Assembly: GCA_043101605.1 (NCBI GenBank)
Contig: JBICIG010000062.1
Span: 1 to 29,340, forward strand
Reading direction: 5' to 3'
DNA: 29,340 nt
Source: JBICIG01 sp043101605
Lineage (GTDB): Bacteria; Planctomycetota; Phycisphaerae; Phycisphaerales; UBA1924
Shown here: piece by piece, positions 18,142 to 25,570 of the stretch
Layout of the letters: each line of letters opens with the position of its first letter
Position numbering within the stretch: the stretch's first letter is position 1
Notes under the pieces: generated by a model
Told to the model about the DNA's origin: nothing
Seen by the model: the letters and a program-made list of their open reading frames with translations, nothing else
Database searches by the model: none
Translations under genes and position numbers: made by a program

Positions 18142-18363
18142 GTGCAGCAGGTCAAGCTTTTTATCGGCATCGAGAACGCCAAGTCCGACCTCGAGAACGA
18201 GATCAACACCTGGCTCCGCGACAATCCGGACATCCGCGTCACCCACTGCGTCGGCAATGTCGCCCCGCAGACCCAGGCCAAGCATCTCTCGCCGGCCGAC
18301 TCCTCCGGGCGCTCTTTCAACCCCTCCGACCTCTTCGTCCTGATCATGTACGAGCCGGCTTGA
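18142..18363 (+). CDS. Conserved small hypothetical protein (73 aa)
   Basis: This soluble protein begins MQQVKLFIGIENAKSDLENE. It reads as a beta-alpha-beta unit: a first strand VKLFIGIE, a helix NAKSDLENEINTWLRDN, a strand IRVTHCVGNV, a Ser-rich loop and a final strand DLFVLIMYEP. The arrangement is compact and well conserved in appearance; I associate similar small proteins with planctomycetes, function unknown. The GTG at 18142 has AGGAG six bases upstream. Its last 20 bases overlap the 3' end of the converging ATPase gene. The gene lies within a much longer open frame whose upstream part is antisense to the 16957-17952 gene and is not itself coding. Confidence 0.8.
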   Translation: MQQVKLFIGIENAKSDLENEINTWLRDNPDIRVTHCVGNVAPQTQAKHLSPADSSGRSFNPSDLFVLIMYEPA

Positions 18364-20218
18364 ACGGCTTGTTGCCCAGCAGCCGCAGCGCGTTGAGCAC
18401 GACCACCACCGTCGAGCCCTCGTGCAGGATCACCGCCAGCCCGAGCTCGGCCACACCCAGCACTGCCAGCGGTGCCACCGTCCCGATCACCCCCAGCGCG
18501 ATCGCCAGGTTCTGACGCAGGATCGTCCGCGCCCGCAGCGTCAGCCGGCGGGCCTCGACGACCGCCATCATCCGCTCGCCCATGATCGCGATGTCGGCAC
18601 TCTCGGCCGCGACATCGCTCGCCGCCGCCCCCATCGACAGGCTGACCGCCGCCCGCGCCAGCGCCGGCGCATCGTTCGCCCCATCCCCGACCATCGCGAC
18701 CGGCCCGGCGTCGCGCTCCAGCTCCCCCAGCAGCCTCAGCTTGTCCTCGGGCTTGCACGACGCGTGGAACTCCTCGAGCCCGACCGCTCCGGCAACGGCC
18801 GCCGCCGCCGCCTCGTGATCCCCCGTGAGCATCATCTGCCGCTCGATCCCCAGCCCGCCGAGCGTTCGCAACGCCCGCGCCGCGTCCGGGCGGACCTCGT
18901 CTGAAGCGGTGATCAGCCCCGCCGGCTCGCCGTCGATCGTGATCGCGACGATCGCGTTCCCTGCCGCGGCGAGTTCATCCGCCCGCGCCCGCGCAGCACC
19001 CTCCAGCGTCGCGGGCGACCCCACCCGCACGCGGCGCCCGTCCAGATCCGCCTCCACGCCCTCTCCCGCGACCTGCGACGCGTTCAGCACCCGCGGCAGC
19101 ACGAGCCCGCGCGAACCCGCCTCGTTCCGGATCGCCGCCGCCAGCGGGTGCGATCCGTGCTGCTCCACCGCCGCCGCCAGCGACAGCAGGTCATCGGGAT
19201 CCATCGAATCCAGCGGGATGACCTCGCGCACGACCGGGTGCCCCGTCGTCAGCGTGCCCGTCTTGTCGAACGCGATCGACCGCACCGCCGCCAACGCCTC
19301 GACGCTCGCGCCCCCCTTGAACACGATCCCGTGCCGCGCCCCGCTCGCGATGGCGCACAGGATCGTTGCGGGCGCGCCGATGACCAGCGCGCAGGGGCTC
19401 GCGGCGGTCAGGAACGCCATCGCCCGGTAGAACCAGTCCGCCCAGCCAAGCGGCGACTCGGCATCACGCCCGATCCCCGCCAGCGAGGGCACCAGGAACA
19501 CCAGCAGCGCCGCGACCAGCACGCTCGGCGCGTAATACCGGTCGACCCAGTCGCTCGCCCGCTCCAGCCGCGCCTTGTTCGCGCGCGCTTCAGAGATCAT
19601 CCGCACGATCCGCGCCAGCGCGCTCTCGCCCGCGCGCCGCGTCACGCGGACCACGATGCTGTTCGCCGCGTTGAGCGTCCCGCTGAAGACCTCGTCGCCC
19701 GCGCCCTTCTCCACCGGGATCGACTCGCCCGTGAGCGTCGACTCGTCCAGGCTGGTGGCCCCCTCGACGATCTCTCCGTCGGCCGGCACCCGCGTGAACG
19801 CACGCACCAGCACCCGATCCCCCGGCTCGAGCGCATCGAGCGAGACCGATTCGGCGTCGCCCCGCTCATTCAGCCGCTCGGCCGTGTCCGGCGCCAGCGC
19901 CGCCAGACCCTGCAGACTGCGCTCGGCACGCGCCATCGCCAGCGCCTCCCCCGCGCTCCCGAGCCCGAACAACAGCAGCAGGAACGCCCCGTCGACCGGG
20001 TGACCGATGGAGAAGGCGCCGCCCGCGGCGACGAACATCAGCACATCGATGTCCACCCGACGCCGACGAATGGAACGCACCGCCGAGGGCAGCGTCCGCA
20101 GGCTCGTCAGCGGCACGCTCGCCGCCGCGATCGCGTACTGCACCCACGCCGCCACCCCGAGCCCGCCCGCCAGCCACGCCCCGAGCACGAGCGCACCGCC
20201 CACGCCCACAAGGATCAA
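18344..20218 (-). CDS. P1B-4-type metal-exporting ATPase
   Basis: This transition-metal P-type ATPase has 624 residues if the TTG at 20218 is used. The actuator motif is LDESTLTGESIP. The membrane metal site in the sixth helix is SPCALVIGAP, with SPC in place of CPC. The phosphorylation motif is DKTGTLT. MLTGDHEAAA and GDGANDAPALA follow. A HEGST motif lies in the last helices. SPC plus HEGS/GT marks the P1B-4 group (cobalt, also iron, zinc or nickel). There is no N-terminal metal-binding (HMA) domain. It exports metal from the cytoplasm. No ATG, GTG or CTG occurs in frame upstream of 20218. A -10 box (TATTCT, 20267-20272) followed six bases later by an in-frame ATC (20260) raises the possibility of a leaderless ATC start adding 14 residues. 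Confidence 0.9.
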   Translation of the reverse strand: MILVGVGGALVLGAWLAGGLGVAAWVQYAIAAASVPLTSLRTLPSAVRSIRRRRVDIDVLMFVAAGGAFSIGHPVDGAFLLLLFGLGSAGEALAMARAERSLQGLAALAPDTAERLNERGDAESVSLDALEPGDRVLVRAFTRVPADGEIVEGATSLDESTLTGESIPVEKGAGDEVFSGTLNAANSIVVRVTRRAGESALARIVRMISEARANKARLERASDWVDRYYAPSVLVAALLVFLVPSLAGIGRDAESPLGWADWFYRAMAFLTAASPCALVIGAPATILCAIASGARHGIVFKGGASVEALAAVRSIAFDKTGTLTTGHPVVREVIPLDSMDPDDLLSLAAAVEQHGSHPLAAAIRNEAGSRGLVLPRVLNASQVAGEGVEADLDGRRVRVGSPATLEGAARARADELAAAGNAIVAITIDGEPAGLITASDEVRPDAARALRTLGGLGIERQMMLTGDHEAAAAAVAGAVGLEEFHASCKPEDKLRLLGELERDAGPVAMVGDGANDAPALARAAVSLSMGAAASDVAAESADIAIMGERMMAVVEARRLTLRARTILRQNLAIALGVIGTVAPLAVLGVAELGLAVILHEGSTVVVVLNALRLLGNKPFKPART

Positions 20219-20266
20219 CTCCCGATACCGGCTCCACGCGTTGGCAGGTGTCTGATCGATGGCGAC

Positions 20267-20272
20267 AGAATA
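20267..20272 (-). promoter_or_regulatory. Candidate -10 box (TATTCT), minus strand, for the metal ATPase
   Basis: TATTCT on the minus strand is followed by GTCGCC and then ATC in the ATPase frame. The spacing equals that of the leaderless genes elsewhere in the window. Confidence 0.4.
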
Positions 20273-20334
20273 GAACGGTCCGCCGACACGCTCGCCTGAG
20301 TCCGGGTCTCAGTTGCGAATCGTCGCCCGCGGGA

Positions 20335-20880
20335 TCACATAGGCTTGCGGCCGATCGTCACATCGTACATGTGCAGGAGCTTGTTCTTGTCGAAGATCAT
20401 CTCCTGCCGCGACGCGCCGACGATGTCGTACTCGGTTGTCAGCTCGATCGCGTCGACCGGGCACGCCTCCTCGCACATCCCGCAGAAGATGCACCGCAGC
20501 TCGTCGATCTCGAACTTCGCGGGGTACTTCTCGCGGTCGTCCCAGGGGCTCTCGGCCGCCTCGATGTGGATGCAGTTGGCCGGGCAGATCGTCGGGCACA
20601 TCATGCATGCGACGCACTTGACGCGCCCCTGCTCATCGCGATTCAGCCGGTGGAACCCGCGGAAGTTGCTCGGCTCCTGCCCCCCGTCCTCGGGCTTGTA
20701 GTGCTCCCGACGCTGCTCGGGGTACTGGATCGTCCGGCTCGTCTTGCCCTGGCCCCAGCTCGTGAACATGTGGCGCAGCGTCGTCCCGAAGCCCTTGAAA
20801 ATCTCGGGCAGGTAGATCGCCTCGCTGCGGCTCATCTTCCGGGGCGTGATCTGGATGATGTCTTCGTCGCGGATCGCCAT
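20335..20880 (-). CDS. nuoI: NADH-quinone oxidoreductase subunit I (NuoI)
   Basis: NuoI is the 8Fe-ferredoxin subunit in the peripheral arm of complex I; its two tetranuclear clusters (N6a and N6b) pass electrons toward quinone. The protein has 181 residues. Both cluster motifs are intact: CVACMMCPTICP (about 91-102) and CIFCGMCEEACP (about 131-142), each CxxCxxCxxxCP. The N-terminal segment (YLPEIFKGFGTTLRHMF, then the family's usual YPEQ) is typical. The neighbours are a metal ATPase and a membrane protein, so nuoI stands alone away from any other nuo gene in view. The ATG at 20880 has no Shine-Dalgarno; a perfect TATACT box ends eight bases upstream, so the mRNA is probably leaderless. Confidence 0.95.
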   Translation of the reverse strand: MAIRDEDIIQITPRKMSRSEAIYLPEIFKGFGTTLRHMFTSWGQGKTSRTIQYPEQRREHYKPEDGGQEPSNFRGFHRLNRDEQGRVKCVACMMCPTICPANCIHIEAAESPWDDREKYPAKFEIDELRCIFCGMCEEACPVDAIELTTEYDIVGASRQEMIFDKNKLLHMYDVTIGRKPM

Positions 20881-20888
20881 GGGGCGAG

Positions 20889-20894
20889 AGTATA
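20889..20894 (-). promoter_or_regulatory. Candidate -10 box (TATACT), minus strand, for nuoI
   Basis: TATACT on the minus strand is followed by eight bases (CTCGCCCC) and the nuoI ATG. It is the closest match to a TATAAT box in the window. Confidence 0.6.
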
Positions 20895-21044
20895 CGACCG
20901 GACGCCGAGCAGCCGCGCCCGCCCAGCCCTTGAAACCGCCCCGATTCCGTCGCAGCCTCCCTCGTCGAACCGACGCCGCGATCCGCTTTCAGCGCTCCGG
21001 GTTCCCGCTTTGTCCGCACCCGATCCTCAACCGACCCGGTTTCG

Positions 21045-21050
21045 TAGAAT
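21045..21050 (+). promoter_or_regulatory. Candidate -10 box (TAGAAT), leaderless
   Basis: TAGAAT ends five bases (CCGGT) before the ATG at 21056. With the nuoI box it frames a divergent intergenic region of about 150 bases. Confidence 0.55.
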
Positions 21051-21055
21051 CCGGT

Positions 21056-21895
21056 ATGTCCGCCGGGCGACCCAACCCGCCGCTCTTCGAGATCCTCACG
21101 CGGAACAACGGCTCGGCCTCGAGCCCGCCCCGCCCGCGGACGGGCCCGCTCCCCCGCATCGAGACCCCCGAGCGCTCCTCCCCGGCCTCTCCCGTCGCAC
21201 GCCTGAACATCCCCGTCTACGCCGTCTACCTCGCCGTCAGCCTTGCCCTGGCCCTCTGCGCCGCGGTCTGGGCGGTCGCCTACCGCGTCGGTCGAGACGC
21301 CGGCGAGCGCGAGACCCTCCAGCAGCTCGGCACCGTCACCGCCCCGCCGCCCCGCTCACCCGACCCTCTCCTGGCGACCTCCAACCCCGCGATGGACCCC
21401 GAGGGCCCGCCGACCAACCCCGTTCCACGCACCACGCCGCCCCGCGACTCCACGCCCCGCTCGACGGACCAGCCCGCCCGCCCCAGCCTCACCATCAACC
21501 CCGCCTTCACCCCCGGGCCCGTCCTGAACCACCGCGGCGAGATCGTCGCCGACCCCCGCACCCGGGGCACCAACTACCTCCATCTCGCCTCCGATCTCCC
21601 CCGCGACGAGGCCGAACGCCTGCTGTCCTACCTCGCCGCCTACGGCGTCGAGGCGATCGCCGTCCCATCCGACCCCGCCCGAGTGGACTCCCTCGCCGCG
21701 GACGCGAACAATGACCTTCCCATGAGCGTGTACTCGCTCCGGGGCGTCGCGTCCGACGAGTTCGAGAACGCGGCGGGGCAGCGGGAGCGTCATCGGACCC
21801 TCGTCGCCCGGCTTGGTGAGGTCTGGCTGCGCGACCATCGGGGGAGCGTGAACCTCGCCAAGACCAACTGGGAGTTGTACCCGCCCAGGCGCTGA
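21056..21895 (+). CDS. Single-pass membrane protein with SPOR-like C-terminal domain
   Basis: The product has 279 residues. The N-terminus (1-48) is cytoplasmic and Pro/Ser-rich. One membrane helix follows (about 54-76, VYAVYLAVSLALALCAAVWA), then a Pro/Thr-rich linker (about 95-160). The C-terminal domain (about 175-279) begins TNYLHLASDLPRDEAERLLS, continues with YLAAYGVEAIAVPSD and ends GEVWLRDHRGSVNLAKTNWE. The strand-helix-strand order and the phrase about avoiding or merging two residues recall SPOR domains, which bind denuded peptidoglycan, but the match is by eye only. The start at 21056 is supported by the -10 box five bases upstream. The small basic protein gene follows after 36 bases, so the two may be co-transcribed. 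Confidence 0.75.
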   Translation: MSAGRPNPPLFEILTRNNGSASSPPRPRTGPLPRIETPERSSPASPVARLNIPVYAVYLAVSLALALCAAVWAVAYRVGRDAGERETLQQLGTVTAPPPRSPDPLLATSNPAMDPEGPPTNPVPRTTPPRDSTPRSTDQPARPSLTINPAFTPGPVLNHRGEIVADPRTRGTNYLHLASDLPRDEAERLLSYLAAYGVEAIAVPSDPARVDSLAADANNDLPMSVYSLRGVASDEFENAAGQRERHRTLVARLGEVWLRDHRGSVNLAKTNWELYPPRR

Positions 21896-21931
21896 CCGCG
21901 CCCGGACAGATCAGACAAGCGAGCGGCGACC

Positions 21932-22087
21932 ATGAGCCTTGACAACTCTCTCAAGACCAAGGGCAACCTCAGCGGCAAGCGCAATGTCCTCACCCGCCCC
22001 GAGCGCATCAAGAAGCTCGCCGAGGACAAGAAGTTCGATCCCAAGCGGGATCGCGCCCTCGGCCTGCCCAAGACCCGGACCGACTGA
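21932..22087 (+). CDS. Small basic protein of the PVC group
   Basis: This 51-residue basic protein reads MSLDNSLKTKGNLSGKRNVL at the start, then TRPERIKKLAEDKKFDPKR and a LGLPKTRTD end. The pattern MSLDxSLK...RNVLTRxERIxxL...GLPK matches the small basic protein family (TIGR04137) found across Planctomycetes, Verrucomicrobia and Chlamydiae, which I recall being proposed as a signature protein of that group and as nucleic-acid binding. About a third of the residues are Lys or Arg. The start is at 21932, without a clear Shine-Dalgarno. It sits between the SPOR-like gene (36 bases upstream) and the aminotransferase (54 bases downstream), in the same direction. Confidence 0.9.
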   Translation: MSLDNSLKTKGNLSGKRNVLTRPERIKKLAEDKKFDPKRDRALGLPKTRTD

Positions 22088-22141
22088 TCCGCGTGCCAAC
22101 CCGGTGCCTTCCCGCCGGGACACCTCCCGGAGCAAGCGCCG

Positions 22142-23323
22142 ATGAACCCCGACACGCTCGTGAGCAAGCGGTCCCGCGCGATCGATGCGTCCGGCATCCG
22201 GCGCGTCTTCGATCTCGGGCGCACCCTCAAGGATCCGATCAACCTCTCCATCGGGCAGCCGGACTTTGAAGTCCCTCTCGCCGTGCGCGCCGCCGCCATC
22301 GACGCGATCGAGGGCAACCTCAACGGCTACACACCCACCCAGGGCGTCGAGCCCCTTCGCCAGCGACTGCAACGCGCCCTCAGCGAGGATGTCGGCTGGA
22401 ACACCACCGACGCCTCGGACACCGGGCTGCTCGTCACCAGCGGCACCTCGGGCGCCCTCATGCTCGCGTTCCAGGCCCTTCTCGATCCGGGCGACGAGGT
22501 CATCTTCGCCGATCCCTACTTCGTCATGTACCCCCACGCCGCCACGCTCTGCGGCGCCAAGCCCGTCCGCTGCGACACCTACCCCGACTTCCGCCTGACC
22601 GCCGAACGCGTCGAGCCGCTGATCACCGAGCGCACCAAGGCGGTCCTGCTCAACTCGCCCGGCAACCCCACCGGCGTCATCGCCAGCGAGGACGAGGTCC
22701 GCAAGCTCCATGAACTCTGCGCCGCCCGCGGCATCGTCCTCATCAGCGACGAGATCTACGACCTCTTCACCTACTCCGAGTCACGCACCCAGCAGCCCGC
22801 CCTTGCCGGCGAGCCCTGCTGCCCCAGCCCCGCCAGGCTCGGCGGCGCGCACGAATCCGTCCTGCTCATCCGCGGGTTCGGGAAGACCTACGGCGTCACG
22901 GGCTGGCGCATGGGATACGCCGCCGGACCGAAGTGGCTCATCCACGAGATGGGCAAGCTCCAGCAGTACACCTATGTGTGCGCCCCGTCGATCGCGCAGT
23001 GGGGGTGCCTCGCGGCGATCGACGCCGACATGACCGAGCAGGTCGCCGAGTACGAACGCCGCCGCGACCTCGTCGTCGACAAGCTCTCGAAGGTCACCGA
23101 CCTCGCCGCCCCCGGCGGCGCTTTCTATGCCTTCGTCAAGATCCCCGACAAGCTCGGGCTCACCGGCGCGCAGTTCGTCGAGAAGTGCATCGAGAAGAAT
23201 GTCCTGGTCATCCCGGGCGGCGTCTTCTCCGCACGCGACACCCACTTCCGACTGAGCTTCGCGACCAAACGCTCCAAGCTCGAGCAGGGGCTCGACATCC
23301 TCGCCCGGCTCCTCGCCGGCTGA
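22142..23323 (+). CDS. Class I/II aminotransferase (PLP-dependent)
   Basis: This 393-residue fold-type I PLP enzyme resembles aspartate/alanine aminotransferases. Seen in order: INLSIGQPDF (about 34-43), GYTPTQGVEPLRQ, LVTSGTSGALMLAF, the NSPGNPTGV motif (about 176-184) whose Asn binds the cofactor, ISDEIYDLFTY (Asp and Tyr of the PLP site), GFGKTYGVTGWRMGY (about 245-259) whose Lys forms the Schiff base, and FRLSFATKRSKLE near the end with the Arg that binds the substrate carboxylate. A short insert with two cysteines (GEPCCPSPARLGGAH, near 225-238) lies before the Lys motif. It should transfer amino groups between an amino acid and 2-oxoglutarate; the specific substrate cannot be assigned. 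GGAG lies about ten bases upstream of the ATG. Confidence 0.93.
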   Translation: MNPDTLVSKRSRAIDASGIRRVFDLGRTLKDPINLSIGQPDFEVPLAVRAAAIDAIEGNLNGYTPTQGVEPLRQRLQRALSEDVGWNTTDASDTGLLVTSGTSGALMLAFQALLDPGDEVIFADPYFVMYPHAATLCGAKPVRCDTYPDFRLTAERVEPLITERTKAVLLNSPGNPTGVIASEDEVRKLHELCAARGIVLISDEIYDLFTYSESRTQQPALAGEPCCPSPARLGGAHESVLLIRGFGKTYGVTGWRMGYAAGPKWLIHEMGKLQQYTYVCAPSIAQWGCLAAIDADMTEQVAEYERRRDLVVDKLSKVTDLAAPGGAFYAFVKIPDKLGLTGAQFVEKCIEKNVLVIPGGVFSARDTHFRLSFATKRSKLEQGLDILARLLAG

Positions 23324-23372
23324 CACCCAGCGTCCCCGCCCCAGGAAGCCCGTCCCAACGGGCCCGTCCGAG

Positions 23373-23397
23373 CGAGCCGCGACCGTGAGGGAGCGGT
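23373..23397 (+). repeat. 25-base dispersed repeat, copy 3
   Basis: The sequence begins CGAGCCGCGACCGTGAGGGA and ends GCGGT, one to two changes from the copies at 5394 and 5324. It lies in the 99-base gap between two converging genes, next to a small hairpin (GCCCGT 23348-23353 with ACGGGC 23358-23363). As at the first site, it sits between the 3' ends of genes. Confidence 0.7.
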
Positions 23398-23422
23398 TGC
23401 GCGTCCCCTGCGCCCCCGTTGC

Positions 23423-24289
23423 TCACCGCCCCAGCGGCTCAAGAAATGCGATCGTCCGCTCGATCGCCTCGAGCAACTGGGGCGACTCGGGCTCGCCGGG
23501 CGGCAACGGGTTGGGCGTGTTGAACACATGATCGCCCCCGGCGATCACCACCGGCTCGGCGTTCGCCCCGATCGCCCCCGCGATCTCCCCGGCGCTCGAA
23601 ACCGGCACCGTTGGGTCTTCCGCCCCGTGCATGACCAGCACCGGGCACCCGATCGCACCGATCCGCCCCGGCAGGTCATGCCATCCGGGATCGTCGAGTT
23701 GCTCTTGGAGCCACGATCGTCCGACGCGGAGCGCCTGCCCCGTGCGGCTGCTGCGGACCTCATGGAACCCGTCTTCCAGCACGCGCCGCCGCGTCGCCTG
23801 GTCCCACGAGCAGCAGGTCGACGGAGCCGCCAGCGTGATGACGCGCGCCGGCTTCGGCCAACGCCCGCTTTCCAACCGCTCCGCCGCCGCCAGCAGGCAC
23901 CCCACCCCGCCGCGTGAATGCCCGATCAGCGCGATCTCCAGCGGCTGCGGCGAATCGCCCGCCGGGCTCTGCCCCGCGCAAACGGCGTCGAGCACGGCCC
24001 CGATATCGAACGCCTGCTTCCTCCATGTGTCGCGTTCAAAGAGATCGGGTCGGCTGAAAGTGGAGGGGTCGCCCCGCACGCCCGCGTGCGACAGGTTGAT
24101 CCGGTGCGCCATCAGCCCGGCCTCGGCGAGCCGCTCGCCCAGACGCGGAAGCATCCCGTAGTCCTTGTACCCCAGGAAGCCATGCACGATCACCGCGTGC
24201 GCACGCGGCGTCATCGTCGCCCGCGTCGTCGACACTTCGATCGGCTCGCCATCTGAGCCCTCGGTCATCCAGTCGGTGATGGCTCCCAT
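23423..24289 (-). CDS. Alpha/beta hydrolase
   Basis: This 288-residue cytoplasmic alpha/beta-fold hydrolase has no signal peptide. The oxyanion region is VIVHGFLGYKDYGMLP (about 33-48). The nucleophile elbow is GHSRGG (Ser near 124). The acid is in VLVMHGAEDPTVPV (Asp near 224) and the histidine in AGGDHVFNTPNPL (near 251). It resembles serine hydrolases of the dienelactone hydrolase/esterase type acting on small esters; the natural substrate is unknown. CGGAGG lies eight bases before the ATG. The gene begins 17 bases after the PAS-LuxR regulator gene on the same strand, so the two are probably one transcript and the hydrolase may belong to the response the regulator controls. Confidence 0.9.
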   Translation of the reverse strand: MGAITDWMTEGSDGEPIEVSTTRATMTPRAHAVIVHGFLGYKDYGMLPRLGERLAEAGLMAHRINLSHAGVRGDPSTFSRPDLFERDTWRKQAFDIGAVLDAVCAGQSPAGDSPQPLEIALIGHSRGGVGCLLAAAERLESGRWPKPARVITLAAPSTCCSWDQATRRRVLEDGFHEVRSSRTGQALRVGRSWLQEQLDDPGWHDLPGRIGAIGCPVLVMHGAEDPTVPVSSAGEIAGAIGANAEPVVIAGGDHVFNTPNPLPPGEPESPQLLEAIERTIAFLEPLGR

Positions 24290-24305
24290 GCCCGGAGCCT
24301 CCGCG

Positions 24306-24989
24306 TCAGTTCCCCGAGCCGTTGGCGGTCTCGGCCCGCTCGTCGGTCTCCTCGGCGCTGACCAGCCCCGCCCGGATCGCGATCCGCGCCAGTTCGACGC
24401 GGTTGGTCACGCCCAGCTTCGAGCCCAGCGACACGCGGTGCCACTCGATCGTCTTGACGCTGCGGTGCAGCGCTTTGGCGACCTGAGCCGTCGTGTACCC
24501 CTTGGCGATCAGCTTGAGCACTTCCATCTCACGCTCGGAAAGCTCGGCCAGCACGCCCAGGTCGTCCACCGCCGCGCGACGCACCGGCACCGCCGAGGCC
24601 TCGCCTTCATGCGGCACGGGCACATGCACCAGCAGCACCAGGCTCCGACCATCGGCGTCCTCGCCCAGCGAACGCATCAGCGTTCGCCGAAGCCGCCCGC
24701 GCGTCATGCCGTCGAGCGCCATCCGCCGGCCCAGCGTGGCGACCTCGCGGATGCACGCCAGCCGCTCCTCGGCGTACTCATGGTCGCAAAGGTCGTGGAA
24801 ACTCCGCCCGAGAAGCTCGGAGGGGTCGCTCAGCCCGACATGATCCGCCGCTTGCCGATTCGCGAACACGACCTCGCCGTCGTCGGTCACGATGACGATC
24901 GGACGATCCGTGTCGTCCACAAGAGCGGCCCAGAGAGCCTCGGCCGAGACAATCCCGCCCGGCGATCCCGCGATGGAAACGCGATTCAT
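24306..24989 (-). CDS. PAS domain-LuxR-type transcriptional regulator
   Basis: The product has 227 residues. A PAS sensor domain (about 17-125) shows RPIVIVTDDGEVVFANRQAA and the LLGRSFHDL element. A LuxR/NarL helix-turn-helix domain (about 158-215) shows LSEREMEVLKLIAKGYTTAQ and VKTIEWHRVSLGSKLGV. There is no phosphoreceiver domain, so the signal is sensed by the PAS domain or by a partner; the ligand is unknown. The ATG at 24989 has GGAG eight bases upstream; a longer frame upstream is not supported. A possible -10 (TATTCG) lies about 40 bases upstream on the minus strand. It is divergent from crcB, 185 bases away, and leads a two-gene unit with the hydrolase. Confidence 0.9.
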   Translation of the reverse strand: MNRVSIAGSPGGIVSAEALWAALVDDTDRPIVIVTDDGEVVFANRQAADHVGLSDPSELLGRSFHDLCDHEYAEERLACIREVATLGRRMALDGMTRGRLRRTLMRSLGEDADGRSLVLLVHVPVPHEGEASAVPVRRAAVDDLGVLAELSEREMEVLKLIAKGYTTAQVAKALHRSVKTIEWHRVSLGSKLGVTNRVELARIAIRAGLVSAEETDERAETANGSGN

Positions 24990-25161
24990 GCACACAACTC
25001 CGCAATGACGAATAGACCTCTCCCTGTTCGCAAAACCCGACCCCCGAGGATGCATTGATCCCCCGGGTTTCCTTGGATTCGCGTCCCGAAACTCCACCGG
25101 ACGCCGCAAACGAGGTCTCTCCAAGGTCGCCAGTTTATCGCATCCCGCCGGCTTCATGCGA

Positions 25162-25167
25162 TAGTCT
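25162..25167 (+). promoter_or_regulatory. Candidate -10 box (TAGTCT), leaderless, for crcB
   Basis: TAGTCT ends seven bases before the crcB ATG at 25175. That leaves no room for a fluoride riboswitch in the transcript. Confidence 0.5.
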
Positions 25168-25174
25168 CGCAATC

Positions 25175-25567
25175 ATGGCGTCGTCGCTGGGTCAGATCGG
25201 GCTCGTCGCCGCGGGAGGCGCGATCGGTGCGCTCCTGCGGTTCGGTATCTCCTCGGGCATGGTCCGGCTCGTGGGCGAACGCTTCCCCTGGGGCACGCTG
25301 CTGGTCAACGCCGCGGGTTGCCTCGCGATCGGGCTGATCATCGGCTGGTTCGAGAGCCGGCGCGATCTGCCCGAGTCCGTCCGCCTTCTGCTCGTGGTCG
25401 GGTTGCTCGGTTCGCTGACAACCTTCAGCACCTTCGCGGGAGATACGCTCGTCCTGGCGCGCGAGGGACGATTGCCGGCGGCGGCCCTCAACATTGCCGC
25501 CAACCTCGCCCTCGGGTTCGCTCTCGCCGCCCTTGGCTGGTGGATCACCCGTCCGGGTTTGCCCTGA
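25175..25567 (+). CDS. crcB: Fluoride ion channel CrcB/Fluc
   Basis: This 130-residue, four-helix membrane protein forms dual-topology dimers that let fluoride leave the cell. Family motifs are all present: GGAIGALLRFGIS near the start (residues 14-26), FPWGTLLVNAAGCLAIGLII with the conserved Asn and Gly, and GLLGSLTTFSTFAGDTL with the Phe-box and the sodium-site segment. It is a single gene, so the channel should be a homodimer. The start at 25175 (MASSLGQ) lies just before the first helix; the frame is open upstream, but that part overlaps the leader of the regulator gene. Three bases separate its stop from the stop of the converging typA. Confidence 0.95.
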   Translation: MASSLGQIGLVAAGGAIGALLRFGISSGMVRLVGERFPWGTLLVNAAGCLAIGLIIGWFESRRDLPESVRLLLVVGLLGSLTTFSTFAGDTLVLAREGRLPAAALNIAANLALGFALAALGWWITRPGLP

Positions 25568-25570
25568 GCG

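Noticed and set aside
25060..25174. Fluoride riboswitch upstream of crcB
   Set aside because: No motif of that class was recognised, and the likely transcription start lies next to the ATG, leaving no leader.
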